64,000 nucleotides of DNA from JAJPXI01 sp051867655 (GTDB lineage Bacteria > Bacillota > Clostridia > Oscillospirales > Oscillospiraceae): NCBI GenBank assembly GCA_051867655.1, contig JBJDYV010000018.1, positions 62,001-126,000 on the forward strand, given 5' to 3'. The notes below the pieces were generated by a model, which had not been told where the DNA came from, searched no databases, and saw only the letters and a list, made by a program, of their open reading frames with translations. Shown here in pieces: positions 34,711 to 43,594 of the stretch; the first letter of the stretch is position 1, and each line of letters begins with the position of its first letter. The position numbers and the translations under genes are program-made.

Positions 34711-35712
34711 TCAACCCTCCACCTGCGCAGCTTTTGCTTCGGCCAGGACCTTCTTGCAGCTGCAGTAATGTGTCCCGGACAGCTTTTCCATTGTCATAGC
34801 CTGCTCGCAGCAGCCTTCATCGGCGTACGGGCACCGGGGATGGAACTTACAGCCTCTGGGCAGATTGGACGGATCCGGCATCATGCCGTCAATGGGCTGC
34901 AGCCGGCGCGCGCCTTTGCTCATGTTGGGCAGGGAGTTGAACAGGCCCAGCGTATACGGATGCTGCGCATGGTCAAAGATCTCCTCGATGGTGCCGCTCT
35001 CCACGATCTCACCGGCATAGACAACCGCCACGCGGTCGCAGGTCTCGGCGACCACGCCCAGATCGTGGGTAATGAGAAGCATGGAGGTATTCTTTTCTTT
35101 TTTCAGGTTGTTGATCAGATCCAGCACCTGGGCCTGAATGGTCACGTCCAGGGCGGTGGTGGGCTCATCCGCGATCAGCAGGTCCGGACTGCAGGCCAGC
35201 GCGATGGCAATGACCACGCGCTGCTTCATGCCGCCGGAGAACTGATGGGGATACTCACGGGCACGGCCCTTGGGAATGCCGACCATTTCCAGCATCTCCG
35301 CGGCCTTGTGCCGGGCTTCCTTTTTGCTGCAGCCGGTGTGCAGCCGGATACCGTCCGCGATCTGGTCCGCCACGCGCATGGTCGGGTTCAGGGCGGTCAT
35401 GGGGTCCTGGAAGACCATGGAGATCCGGGCGCCGCGGATTTTCCGCATCTCATTGTGCTCCAGTTCCATCAGATTCTGACCGTCAAACCAGATCTCGCCG
35501 TTCTTCACGCGGGCCGGGGGATCGGGCAGAATGCGCAGGATGGATTTCGCAATGGTCGTCTTGCCGGCGCCGGTCTCGCCCACCAGGCCCAGGGTCTCGC
35601 CCTTGCCCAGGTCGAAGGAAACGCCGTTGACCGCCTGGATCACATCTTTGCCGGAGGTATACTCGACCACCAGGTCCTTGACAGACAGGAAGGCGTTTGT
35701 ATTATTTTCCAT
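34711..35712 (-). CDS. Oligopeptide/dipeptide-type ABC transporter ATPase (OppD)
   Basis: The 333-residue ATPase pairs with OppF. It has Walker A GETGAGKTT, the signature FSGGMKQRV, Walker B LLIADEPTTALD, and the C-terminal oligopeptide-transporter motif with CKFHPRCPYADEGCC. It lies 18 nt after oppC and 1 nt before oppF. Identification as an Opp/Dpp-family subunit is secure; the cargo is not. Confidence 0.93.
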   Translation of the reverse strand: MENNTNAFLSVKDLVVEYTSGKDVIQAVNGVSFDLGKGETLGLVGETGAGKTTIAKSILRILPDPPARVKNGEIWFDGQNLMELEHNEMRKIRGARISMVFQDPMTALNPTMRVADQIADGIRLHTGCSKKEARHKAAEMLEMVGIPKGRAREYPHQFSGGMKQRVVIAIALACSPDLLIADEPTTALDVTIQAQVLDLINNLKKEKNTSMLLITHDLGVVAETCDRVAVVYAGEIVESGTIEEIFDHAQHPYTLGLFNSLPNMSKGARRLQPIDGMMPDPSNLPRGCKFHPRCPYADEGCCEQAMTMEKLSGTHYCSCKKVLAEAKAAQVEG

Positions 35713-35730
35713 AACAACTTCCCCCTTCCG

Positions 35731-36624
35731 TCAGTCTTTCAGCTTCGGGTCAAGCGCATCGCGCAGACCGTCGCCAAACAGGTTCAATGCCAGTACAAAA
35801 AACGCCATAAACAGGCCGGGGAACAACACCTGATAGGGATAATACCGCATCATGTCGCGGGCGTTGGAGATCATGGCGCCCCACTCGGGAGTGGGTTCCA
35901 GAACGCCCAGCTGAATGAAGCTCAGGTTGGCGGCCATCATGATGGTACCGCCGACGCCCATGGTGGAGTTCACGATCAGCGGGGAGATCGTATTGGGCAG
36001 GATATGTACAAACATCTGCCTGACCTTGGAACAGTTTGTGGCCTGCGCCGCCTCAACATACTCCAGTTTTCGCTGGCTGAGGAACTGCGCGCGGAGCAAA
36101 CGGCTGGTCAGAGTGATGCGGCCGATACCCAGGGCGATCATCGTTTCAAAAAAGCCGGTGCCCAGAGCCATGGAGATGATGACGGCCAGCAGCATGGAGG
36201 GGATGGACTGCATCAGATCGCCGAAGCGCATGATGACTTCCTCCACCCAGCCGCCGAAGTAGCCGGCCAGACAGCCCAGGATGATACCGATGACCAGGCC
36301 GATGACCACGGCGCCCAGGCCTAAGCCGATGGAGTACCGGGTGCCGATCAGCAGGCGGCTGAGGATATCACGGCCGAACTGGTCGGTGCCGCACAGGTGT
36401 GCCAGTGAGGGAGCCTGGTTTTTCTCCACCAGATTGAACTCCGCGTAATCATAGGGGGCCAGCAGCGGAGCAAAGATCGCAATGAGCACATAAATGGCGA
36501 AGATGATCATACCCGCCACAGCCAGCTTGTCTTTGAACAGGCGGCCCATGACCTCCTTGAACTGGCTTTGCTTCTTCAGTTTTTCGAGGGTCTCGCCCTG
36601 CGCCAGGGTCTTTTCGTTAAGCAC
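35731..36624 (-). CDS. Opp/Dpp-type ABC permease (OppC)
   Basis: The 297-residue permease has six membrane spans and an N-terminal OppC segment (about 30-60). The motif HLCGTDQFGRDILSRLLIGTRYS is typical of DppC/OppC. The EAA-like loop is EAAQATNCSKVRQMFVHILPN. A GTG start at 36624 overlaps the oppB stop by 8 nt. It forms the membrane channel with OppB. Confidence 0.92.
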   Translation of the reverse strand: MLNEKTLAQGETLEKLKKQSQFKEVMGRLFKDKLAVAGMIIFAIYVLIAIFAPLLAPYDYAEFNLVEKNQAPSLAHLCGTDQFGRDILSRLLIGTRYSIGLGLGAVVIGLVIGIILGCLAGYFGGWVEEVIMRFGDLMQSIPSMLLAVIISMALGTGFFETMIALGIGRITLTSRLLRAQFLSQRKLEYVEAAQATNCSKVRQMFVHILPNTISPLIVNSTMGVGGTIMMAANLSFIQLGVLEPTPEWGAMISNARDMMRYYPYQVLFPGLFMAFFVLALNLFGDGLRDALDPKLKD

Positions 36625-37609
36625 GGCTCACGACCCCCTTCTTCCGCAGGGCGCGCGCCTTTCTGCGGTGCTTGCCGGCGCCCTCATACTGCGCCTTGAT
36701 CCGCGGATCCACGAAAGCAAACGCAACGTCGACGATCAGCATGACCAGGCAGAAGGCAACCGACAGGACCACCACGGTGCTGCGGATGATCGCGTAGTCG
36801 CGTCCGCCGATGGCCTGGACCATGTACTGGCCGATACCGGGGATGGAGAACACGTTCTCAATGACCACAGTGCCGCCCAGGCTCATGCCGAAGCTGTTGC
36901 CCGTGGTCTGGATCAGAGGAATCAGGGCGTTGGGCAGGGCGTAGCGGAACAGGATGGCCTTTTCCGAAATGCCCTTGGCCCGGGCCGTAGTAATGTAGTC
37001 GCTGCGGATGACCTCCAGCATACTGGAGCGTGCCTGCCGCGCCATCTGGGCGATGCCGCGCAGGGAGTTGACGAAAATCGGTAAGATCCATCCCGTCCAG
37101 CTTGTAATGCCATAGGCGGGCAGCAGGTGCAGCTTCTGGGAGAAGAGCAGGATCAGCTGCAGGCCGAACCAGAAGGAGGGGACGGAAACGCCGATCAGGG
37201 CGATGACCATGCACAGGTTATCCAGCCACTTGCCGCGGTGGACTGCGGCGATCATGCCCAGAGGGATGCCGATGACCATCTCCAGCACGATGGCGGAGAA
37301 GGCCAGGATCAGGGTCTTGGGGAAGCGCAGGGCCAGCTCGTTGATGATGGGCAGGCCGGTCACATAGGAGGTGCCCAGGTCAAAGCGGAGAAACACGTTA
37401 TACATGTACTTGCCCAGCTGGACAAAGAACGGGTCGGTCAGACCGAGCTTCTCCCGCATGGCAAGGATATCCTCCGCGGAAGCGGTCGCGCCTACAATCA
37501 GTTCCGCAGGGTCGCCTGGGCAGAAATACATGACAGTGAAGACCACCACGGCGACCAGCAGAACGACTGGAATGATCATGAGTATTCGCTTAAAAACATA
37601 CCGAATCAT
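36617..37609 (-). CDS. Opp/Dpp-type ABC permease (OppB)
   Basis: The 330-residue permease begins MIRYVFKRILMIIPVVLLV, the classic DppB/OppB start, and has FDLGTSYVTGLPI and six predicted spans. The EAA loop includes DYITTARAKGISEKAILFRYALPNAL. It lies 119 nt after oppA, separated by a hairpin, and overlaps oppC. The C-terminus is basic (RRKARALRKKGVVSRA). Confidence 0.92.
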   Translation of the reverse strand: MIRYVFKRILMIIPVVLLVAVVVFTVMYFCPGDPAELIVGATASAEDILAMREKLGLTDPFFVQLGKYMYNVFLRFDLGTSYVTGLPIINELALRFPKTLILAFSAIVLEMVIGIPLGMIAAVHRGKWLDNLCMVIALIGVSVPSFWFGLQLILLFSQKLHLLPAYGITSWTGWILPIFVNSLRGIAQMARQARSSMLEVIRSDYITTARAKGISEKAILFRYALPNALIPLIQTTGNSFGMSLGGTVVIENVFSIPGIGQYMVQAIGGRDYAIIRSTVVVLSVAFCLVMLIVDVAFAFVDPRIKAQYEGAGKHRRKARALRKKGVVSRA

Positions 37610-37656
37610 AATTGAACCTCAACCTTTGTCTGTTTGAAGGTATTTAAAGGTAAAAG

Positions 37657-37694
37657 GGCTCCGCCGCTAAAGGTCCATCATTAGCAGCGGAGCC
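37657..37694 (-). terminator. Intercistronic hairpin oppA/oppB
   Basis: GGCTCCGCCGCTAA and TTAGCAGCGGAGCC form a 14-nt stem with one mismatch between the binding-protein and permease genes. Such hairpins commonly let the binding protein be made in excess. No long T tract follows, so read-through is expected. Confidence 0.7.
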
Positions 37695-37728
37695 GCTTGG
37701 TTTACTCAGCGAAAAGCAGTTTCTTCAA

Positions 37729-39438
37729 TTACTTACCGGATGCGTTCCAGTCATAGGTCAGCGCGCCCAGGTTCAGGCAGTTCTTAGCGCCGGTCGCATG
37801 GATCGTGTTGCCGATCCAAGAGGCGGCAGCGCCGAAACCGTCCACATAGATCAGGTTCTTCATGTAGCACTGCTCATTGATGTACTCCTGGAAAGCAGAG
37901 ACGGTCTCACTGCTGGTCGTGGCGACCTGGATGGCGGCCATCAGCTTCTCCTGCAGCACGTCGTCGTTGGCGTGGAAGCAGTTGTAGCCGTTCTTGGTCT
38001 GGTTGACCAGGTTGTCCCACTCATAGCCGGAGTGGCTGCGGGTGACCAGCTGGCTGTCAACGACCAGCATATCAAACCCGGTGGCGTCCTTCTTGGCCTG
38101 GGTGAAGGTGGCGCGGTCATAGCTCTTGACTTCCACAGTGTTGGGGTTGCCGGTCAGCTTGCCCACAGCAGACTGGATGGTCAGAGCCAGAGCCTCGGCG
38201 TCGTCCTCGTTCTGGAGAATGATGCTCAGCTTCAGGTCGGAGGCCTTCTTGCCGGTCTCCTGCTCCCACTTGGCCAGGTAGTCCTTGGCCAGATCCAGGT
38301 TATACTCGAAGTAGTCCTGGCTATCCCACTTTTCCTGATAGTCCACGAAGGTCTTGTAGGACCAGGCCTTGGCGACCTCGCCGTAGCCGTCGGCGACCGA
38401 GATCAGGCAATCCTCGGAGTTGATGCAGTGCGCAATGGCCATACGCAGATTGTAGTTGCTGGTGGCGGAATTCGAGGAGACATTGAAAGCCACGCCGAGG
38501 GCGGCATCGGGAGCGGTAAACACGATAAAGTCATCGTTGCTCTCAAACAGCTTCAGGTCCTCCTTGCTGATGGAACGGGCGATGTCGATCTCGCCGGTCT
38601 CCAGAGCGATAGCCATGGTGGAGCTGTCGGTGATGCACTCAAAGCGGATCACATCGATGTCGGTGTAATCCCACATGCTGCAGTAGCCGTCCGCGGGATC
38701 CTTGCTCTCATTCGCGGCTTCGTTCCAGTAGCTGTCAGCCTTTTCAAACACAACATAGGAACCGGCCACATATTCCTTCATAACCATGGGGGTCGTGCCG
38801 ACAGGCATGGAGACCATGCCGTCGGGAGAGGCCTCGTAGGACTCCTTGGTGACCATGTTGATGGCGTTGCAGACATCATAGAAGGTACCAACCGTGTTGG
38901 CGGTCAGGGTCATGTTAAAGGTCAGCGCATCGACGAGCTCCATGCTCTTGATGATCTTCACCTGGGTCAGGGAGCTGACTTCCTTGCACTTCTCAAAGGA
39001 GAAGATGGCGTCTTCCGCGGTAAAGGGATTGCCTGCGGTGTCGACGATGCCCTCGCGGATCTTGATCTGATAAGTCAGATCGTCGATCTGCTCGGCGCTC
39101 TCAGCCAGAACATAGCAGTGGACCATTTCGCCCTTCTCCAGATCGACCACGTCGGTGGTCAGGTTCTGGTAGACGACAGGGGCCTCATTCTGACGGGCCA
39201 GGTTGAAGCCGCCCCAGGGCTCCCAGGTCTTGATGTCGCCGCTGACACCGACCACGATCTCCTTGACGCCCTCAAACGCGGGCTCATCCTCTTTCTGTAC
39301 GTTGTCGCTTACGGACGGGTTGCTGCTGTCGCTGGGCTTGCTGCTCTCCTGCTCCTTACCGTTGCCGCTGTCGCTGCAGGCGGCCAGGCTCAACGCCAGG
39401 GCTCCAGCCAACATCATTGCCAGGATACGCTTTTTCAT
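37729..39438 (-). CDS. Opp/Dpp-type substrate-binding lipoprotein (OppA)
   Basis: This SBP family 5 protein captures the substrate outside the cell. It has a lipoprotein signal with lipobox Cys21 (LALSLAAC), a Ser/Glu/Lys-rich linker, and the family core (LTYQIKIREGIVDTAGNPFTAEDAIFSFEKCKE; NYNLRMAIAHCINSEDCL). Two ATGs compete; AGGAGG is 9 nt from that at 39438, giving 569 residues. The family binds peptides but also opines, nickel chelates, and glycosides or plant compounds, so in this island the ligand may be an ester. The promoter carries an element shared with the second amidohydrolase gene. Confidence 0.9.
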   Translation of the reverse strand: MKKRILAMMLAGALALSLAACSDSGNGKEQESSKPSDSSNPSVSDNVQKEDEPAFEGVKEIVVGVSGDIKTWEPWGGFNLARQNEAPVVYQNLTTDVVDLEKGEMVHCYVLAESAEQIDDLTYQIKIREGIVDTAGNPFTAEDAIFSFEKCKEVSSLTQVKIIKSMELVDALTFNMTLTANTVGTFYDVCNAINMVTKESYEASPDGMVSMPVGTTPMVMKEYVAGSYVVFEKADSYWNEAANESKDPADGYCSMWDYTDIDVIRFECITDSSTMAIALETGEIDIARSISKEDLKLFESNDDFIVFTAPDAALGVAFNVSSNSATSNYNLRMAIAHCINSEDCLISVADGYGEVAKAWSYKTFVDYQEKWDSQDYFEYNLDLAKDYLAKWEQETGKKASDLKLSIILQNEDDAEALALTIQSAVGKLTGNPNTVEVKSYDRATFTQAKKDATGFDMLVVDSQLVTRSHSGYEWDNLVNQTKNGYNCFHANDDVLQEKLMAAIQVATTSSETVSAFQEYINEQCYMKNLIYVDGFGAAASWIGNTIHATGAKNCLNLGALTYDWNASGK

Positions 39439-39584
39439 GTTCATCTTCCTCCTTAATATTTTTTGCCAGCCGCAGGACCCAACAGGGTCTCGCGATCAGG
39501 CAGGGCCCACAGGTTCAGGTTTCCGAAACATTTGACTTTGCTCTTCCTCAAGGTTTTTGCCGAATGCAGCTGCGTCTCAGCTCA

Positions 39585-39646
39585 TTATATATATTTTACA
39601 GTTCTGCGCCGGCAAAGTCCAATCAGACATAGTTATAATGCATAAA
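39585..39646 (-). repeat. Shared regulatory element, copy 1 (oppA promoter)
   Basis: Sixty-two nucleotides match 62981-63043 at 52 of 62 positions with a 1-nt gap, aligned by eye. Minus-strand TTGGAC (39617-39622), 18 nt, then TAAAAT (39593-39598) form the core promoter of oppA. Upstream of it lies TTTATGCATTATAACTAT, which looks like a LysR-type operator with a TTAT/ATAA dyad. Confidence 0.7.
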
Positions 39647-39708
39647 CAACGTCATAAAGCTCTGCAATAATGGGTTTGGTTCCTTCTAAATTTTTATTCT
39701 TCCACTGC

Positions 39709-41190
39709 TCAGAAATTGTCAAGATTCTCCAACATTCCGGGGTGATCCACCGTGTACCGGATGACATGCTCCGCCTTGGGGCTGTCCACCACATCTCTCA
39801 TCTCCCAGCCGTCGTCCCGGAAATTCATGAGCTTGGGAGATTCCGGGGTCATGGGCGTCCAGCGGGGCAGATCGCCGCCGTTGGGGTCGCCCGTCCGGGC
39901 GAAATTGGTCCAGTACGCACCCATGGCGGCGGACAGCTCATAGTCGTACGCCTCCCACGCGAAGTCGGTGGTATCGCCGCCGCTGTCCAGATTACCGAAC
40001 ACATAGGCGATCTCCGCGCTGTGGGGTGCAAGCAGCCACGCCGCGCCGTCAGGCGTTCTGCGGGCATTCTCACCGGGGCGCAGATGCTCGAAGAAATAGC
40101 CGTACAAAGGCGCCCGGCCGTTGAGATTCTGCGCTCTGCCCCAGGAGACCGTGGGCGAATAGGCAAAGGCCCGCAGGGTCTCCTCATCGCCGTTCAGCTG
40201 GCGGCGCACCTTGCGGCTGAACATCCAGGAATCTCCGGATACCGTGCCGCACATCAGGCTGACATCCGCGGGAAAACGCCCTTCCTTGATCATTTTGCCG
40301 GGGACGTCCACAATGCTGAACCCGTCGATAAAGGGCTGGAACACAAACAGCTCCCTGCCGCCGGTCGCCGCATGGCCGGCCTCCAGCATCCGGGCAGTCA
40401 CTTCGTCGGCGTCCCGGGTCATCAGGTCGTCCATTGTCCAGCCGAGATGCTCCAAAGCACGGGTGCAGATCTCCTCCATCTCCGCCGCCGGGCGAACCGG
40501 ATCGCCCTCGTTCAGGCCGCCACCGGAATGGACGATGACCCGTTTGATCAGGCCCTTTGCCGGAGGCGCACACAGGAGCATCCGCACCGACATGCCGCCC
40601 GCCGACTGGCCGAAGATGGTCACGTTCTCCGAGTCGCCGCCGAAAGCGGCAATGTTGTCCCGGATCCACTCCAGCGCCGCGATCTGATCCAGAAGGCCCA
40701 GATTGCGGGGGGCGTCGGCTCCCACCCTGCGGGCCAGCTCCGGCAGGGCCATAAAGCCCAGGGGCCCGCAGCGGTACGTGCAGGTGACAAGGATGACGCC
40801 CTGTTTGGCAAAAGCCGCGCCGTCCAGCTCAGGTGCGGCAGCTCTGCCGGTGGTGAAGCCGCCGCCGTAGATCCACATCATCACCGGGAGCTTTTCCTCC
40901 CCGGCCTTTGCCGGCGCCCAGATGTTCAGGTACAGGCAGTCTTCCGATGTGAAATACCGCTTTGGAGTGCTTCCGTCATGACTTCTCTGGACCGGCTGCA
41001 CGCAGGCGGGGCGGAAGCAGTCGCACACCAGTTCTTCTTCCCAGGGTGCGGGCGGGCGGGGCGGGGCAAAGCGCAGCGTTCCGACCGGCGGGCTGGCAAA
41101 GGGAACTCCCTTGTAGGAGACCACCGAGCCGTCCCGGCTCAACACACCGCGCACAGGTCCGTATTTTGTTTTAACCGCAGGCCTTGCCAT
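39709..41190 (-). CDS. Type-B carboxylesterase (copy 1)
   Basis: The 493-residue alpha/beta hydrolase belongs to the carboxylesterase type-B family. The nucleophile is Ser196 in FGQSAGG, the oxyanion loop is YGGGF (108-112), and EDCLYLNIWAP is the family signature. There is no signal peptide, so it acts in the cytoplasm on imported esters. AAAGGAGCAAACGGGA precedes the ATG. It follows the amidohydrolase gene, with a GC-rich hairpin between them, and has a related copy at 58421. Confidence 0.9.
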   Translation of the reverse strand: MARPAVKTKYGPVRGVLSRDGSVVSYKGVPFASPPVGTLRFAPPRPPAPWEEELVCDCFRPACVQPVQRSHDGSTPKRYFTSEDCLYLNIWAPAKAGEEKLPVMMWIYGGGFTTGRAAAPELDGAAFAKQGVILVTCTYRCGPLGFMALPELARRVGADAPRNLGLLDQIAALEWIRDNIAAFGGDSENVTIFGQSAGGMSVRMLLCAPPAKGLIKRVIVHSGGGLNEGDPVRPAAEMEEICTRALEHLGWTMDDLMTRDADEVTARMLEAGHAATGGRELFVFQPFIDGFSIVDVPGKMIKEGRFPADVSLMCGTVSGDSWMFSRKVRRQLNGDEETLRAFAYSPTVSWGRAQNLNGRAPLYGYFFEHLRPGENARRTPDGAAWLLAPHSAEIAYVFGNLDSGGDTTDFAWEAYDYELSAAMGAYWTNFARTGDPNGGDLPRWTPMTPESPKLMNFRDDGWEMRDVVDSPKAEHVIRYTVDHPGMLENLDNF

Positions 41191-41212
41191 TCCCGTTTGC
41201 TCCTTTTCTGCC

Positions 41213-41237
41213 GCCCGCCGGCCGCATGCCGGCGGGC
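41213..41237 (-). other. GC-rich hairpin between amidohydrolase 1 and esterase 1
   Basis: GCCCGCCGGC and GCCGGCGGGC form a 10-bp stem with a CGCAT loop and no T tract. It is a likely RNA processing or stabilising element in the dicistronic message. Confidence 0.5.
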
Positions 41238-41264
41238 AGGCTTGATTGAAATACTCTTATAAAA

Positions 41265-42398
41265 TTAATAAACCAGGGTGTGGGTGCCGCCGACGTACTG
41301 ACCGTTGGGCCAGGGGAAGCCGTCTCTCTGCACGGGGTCGCGGGAGTCCAGGATCTCCTGGGGCATGATGTTCAGATCGGGACGGCCGGAAGCGAAGGTG
41401 CAGCCCTCGGGCACGGGCAGCTTGTACAGCCGGGCCGCGTTGCCGCCGACGATCAGGTTGATCTCGTCCTGGGTACACAGGTTCAGATCCTTCAGGCGGT
41501 GGATCTGGTGGGTGGCCCAGCCCAGCCAGTCGGGCTGATAGTTGGTGGCCTTGGACTTGGCCCAGATCCAGTTGTTGCGGTTGTAGCTGAACTTGTTGCT
41601 CTCGGCGAGGGTGGTGCCGTGGACGATCTGCGGATACCAGAGGTGGCTGCCGGTGTCGCCGCCGCCCCAGATCAGCTTGGCAGCGCCCAGGTCCTGCTCC
41701 ATCAGAGCGTACTCATAGTACTCCGCCTTCCAGTAGCCGGTCTCCAGGTACACGTTCTCGAAACGGCTGGCCATATCCACCGCACGCTCGATGTCGCGGG
41801 GCTTGCTGCCGCCGCCGTGAGCGATGATCAGCTTAAACTTGGGGTACTTGGAGCAGATGCAGGCCAGCATGGTCAGGGGGTCCTCCATGTTGAAGCTGGA
41901 GAACTCATGGGCATAGCAGGGCACGTCATAGTTGATGCAGAATTCCGCGGTGGCGCACCACTCCGCGAAGCGCTCCTTCTTGGAGGGCTGGTCACGGACG
42001 CAGCCCAGAGAACCGGGAGCGAACTCACCGACGCCGACGAAGAATTCCTTGTCCGGGCCGGAGAAGTAGCCGTCCAGCTCCTTGATGGCGTCGTCGATGT
42101 TCCACTTCCGCTTGCCGTGCATGGCGTCCAGACGCAGCTCGGTCTCCACGGCGCAGGTACGGAACTTGTCGGGATGCTTTTTGCAGATCTCAGCATAGGC
42201 GGAGCTGTGGGTGCCGTTGAAGCTGGGCAGCAGAATGCCCATATCAACGCCGTAGACACCCATGTCGTACAGGGCCTCGGTGGAGTTGTCCACGGACTCG
42301 ACTTCCTGGTTGAAGCCGGAGACCTTGGTGTTCTGCGCGGTTACGTCCTTCTTGCCGCAGTGAATGTGTCCGTCTACTACAAATCTTCCAATTTTCAT
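41265..42398 (-). CDS. Amidohydrolase-family metal enzyme (copy 1)
   Basis: The 377-residue TIM-barrel protein is of the amidohydrolase-2 type (relatives include decarboxylases, lactonases and hydratases of aromatic or dicarboxylic acids). Metal ligands appear as H-x-H in VVDGHIHCGKKD (residues 11 and 13), a later His in CYAHEF, His in IIAHGGGS, and Asp in WGGGDTGSH. GGAGAGACAGTC before the ATG at 42398 rules out the longer start. It is about two-thirds identical to the protein at 61783. No substrate can be assigned. Confidence 0.85.
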   Translation of the reverse strand: MKIGRFVVDGHIHCGKKDVTAQNTKVSGFNQEVESVDNSTEALYDMGVYGVDMGILLPSFNGTHSSAYAEICKKHPDKFRTCAVETELRLDAMHGKRKWNIDDAIKELDGYFSGPDKEFFVGVGEFAPGSLGCVRDQPSKKERFAEWCATAEFCINYDVPCYAHEFSSFNMEDPLTMLACICSKYPKFKLIIAHGGGSKPRDIERAVDMASRFENVYLETGYWKAEYYEYALMEQDLGAAKLIWGGGDTGSHLWYPQIVHGTTLAESNKFSYNRNNWIWAKSKATNYQPDWLGWATHQIHRLKDLNLCTQDEINLIVGGNAARLYKLPVPEGCTFASGRPDLNIMPQEILDSRDPVQRDGFPWPNGQYVGGTHTLVY

Positions 42399-42579
42399 GA
42401 CTGTCTCTCCTTTTATGAATTTGGCACAAAAAGTGACGCTTATTTTCCGTTCTTTCTGCACCTTTCGCCTATCCCAATTATCAGGTTGACGTTCATAAAA
42501 AGCAAATCAAAGATTTTTATCTTCTGATTAAAAAGGTTGATGTTCCGTCAGTCTGCTGCCCTCTCTTCACAGTTTTTTC

Positions 42580-42607
42580 TTGATAAAACCGGAAAATTTG
42601 GTATGAT
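42580..42607 (+). promoter_or_regulatory. Sigma-A promoter of lysR2
   Basis: TTGATA (42580-42585), 16 nt, then TATGAT (42602-42607) precede the LysR gene at 42649. The 250-nt divergent gap also has a weaker minus-strand TTGCTT-17-GATAAT for amidohydrolase 1. Confidence 0.6.
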
Positions 42608-42648
42608 GGAAAAAAGAGAGAAAAACCACCGGAAAATCGGAGGACAAC

Positions 42649-43515
42649 ATGGAACTTTATCAATTGGAATACTTCCGTGTTTTGTGCAAACATGGCAGCT
42701 ACACCAGCGCGTCCCAGGAATTGAATGTCTCCCAGCCCACGATCTCCATGGCGGTGAAAAAGCTGGAGGAAGAGTGCGGCGGCGACATCATCGACCGGAA
42801 GCGGAAGACCTTTGCCCTGACCAAAAAGGGCGAAACGCTGCTGACGTGGGCCGTGGTCATCCACAACGATGTGGAGAACATGCTGCAGGCCATCGGCTCC
42901 TTCTCCACCCGCCAGCGGGAGGTCATTCGCCTGGCCTTTCCCATGCCCCTCTGCCCGGAATTGATGACCGACGTCATCCCCGCCTTTACCCAACACCACT
43001 CCGATGTTGCCATGCACATCACCCAAGCCGGACACACGACCATCGCGTCCAACCTGATGGACGGCTCGGCGGACCTGGGGGTTCTGTGTAAGGATATGCT
43101 CACCTCGGCGCTGGACTCCGAAAGCTACAAGGATCTGGAATACTGGGCCTGCTTCTCCCCCACCCACCGGTTTAACAACTATGATGTCATCACGCCCGAT
43201 ATGCTGAAGGACGAGACCATCATCATCCCAAAAGGGAAAAACGGCATCTCCGTGGCCATCCGGGAGTATTTTCAGGCGTTCCACCAGGAACAGAAGATCG
43301 TCCTGGAGGATGTTTTTCCGGACGACATCTGGCAGCTGGCCCATCATGGGAAGGGGATCGTATTCGTGCCGAAGCACAAGCACGGCAAGCACTGCGCGCC
43401 GCTTTCACCGCCGCTGTACAGCCGGCTTGTGATCGCCTGGCGCAAAGGGGAAATGCTGACGCAGCAGAAAAAGGAACTGATCGCGTACATGACGCAATCC
43501 TACGATGGAACATGA
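42649..43515 (+). CDS. LysR-family regulator (paralog 2)
   Basis: The 288-residue LysR protein has the helix-turn-helix MELYQLEYFRVLCKHGSYTSASQELNVSQPTISMAVKKLE and an effector domain ending in PLSPPLYSRLVIAW. It is clearly related to the LysR at 32725 (same N-terminal block and PLSPPLY). It is divergent from amidohydrolase 1 and esterase 1, the usual arrangement for a LysR activator and its target. GGAGGACAAC sets the ATG. The effector is unknown. Confidence 0.9.
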   Translation: MELYQLEYFRVLCKHGSYTSASQELNVSQPTISMAVKKLEEECGGDIIDRKRKTFALTKKGETLLTWAVVIHNDVENMLQAIGSFSTRQREVIRLAFPMPLCPELMTDVIPAFTQHHSDVAMHITQAGHTTIASNLMDGSADLGVLCKDMLTSALDSESYKDLEYWACFSPTHRFNNYDVITPDMLKDETIIIPKGKNGISVAIREYFQAFHQEQKIVLEDVFPDDIWQLAHHGKGIVFVPKHKHGKHCAPLSPPLYSRLVIAWRKGEMLTQQKKELIAYMTQSYDGT

Positions 43516-43540
43516 CCGCCGCTGAATCCATACGGCTAAA

Positions 43541-43588
43541 AAAGAACTCAGGTGAGCAATGCTGTGGCATCGTTCGCCTGAGTTCTTT
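43541..43588. terminator. Bidirectional terminator
   Basis: A stem of about 22 bp (AAAGAACTCAGG and CCTGAGTTCTTT outermost, with three G-U-type pairs inside) lies between the convergent lysR2 and transketolase genes. Confidence 0.85.
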
Positions 43589-43594
43589 CGTTTC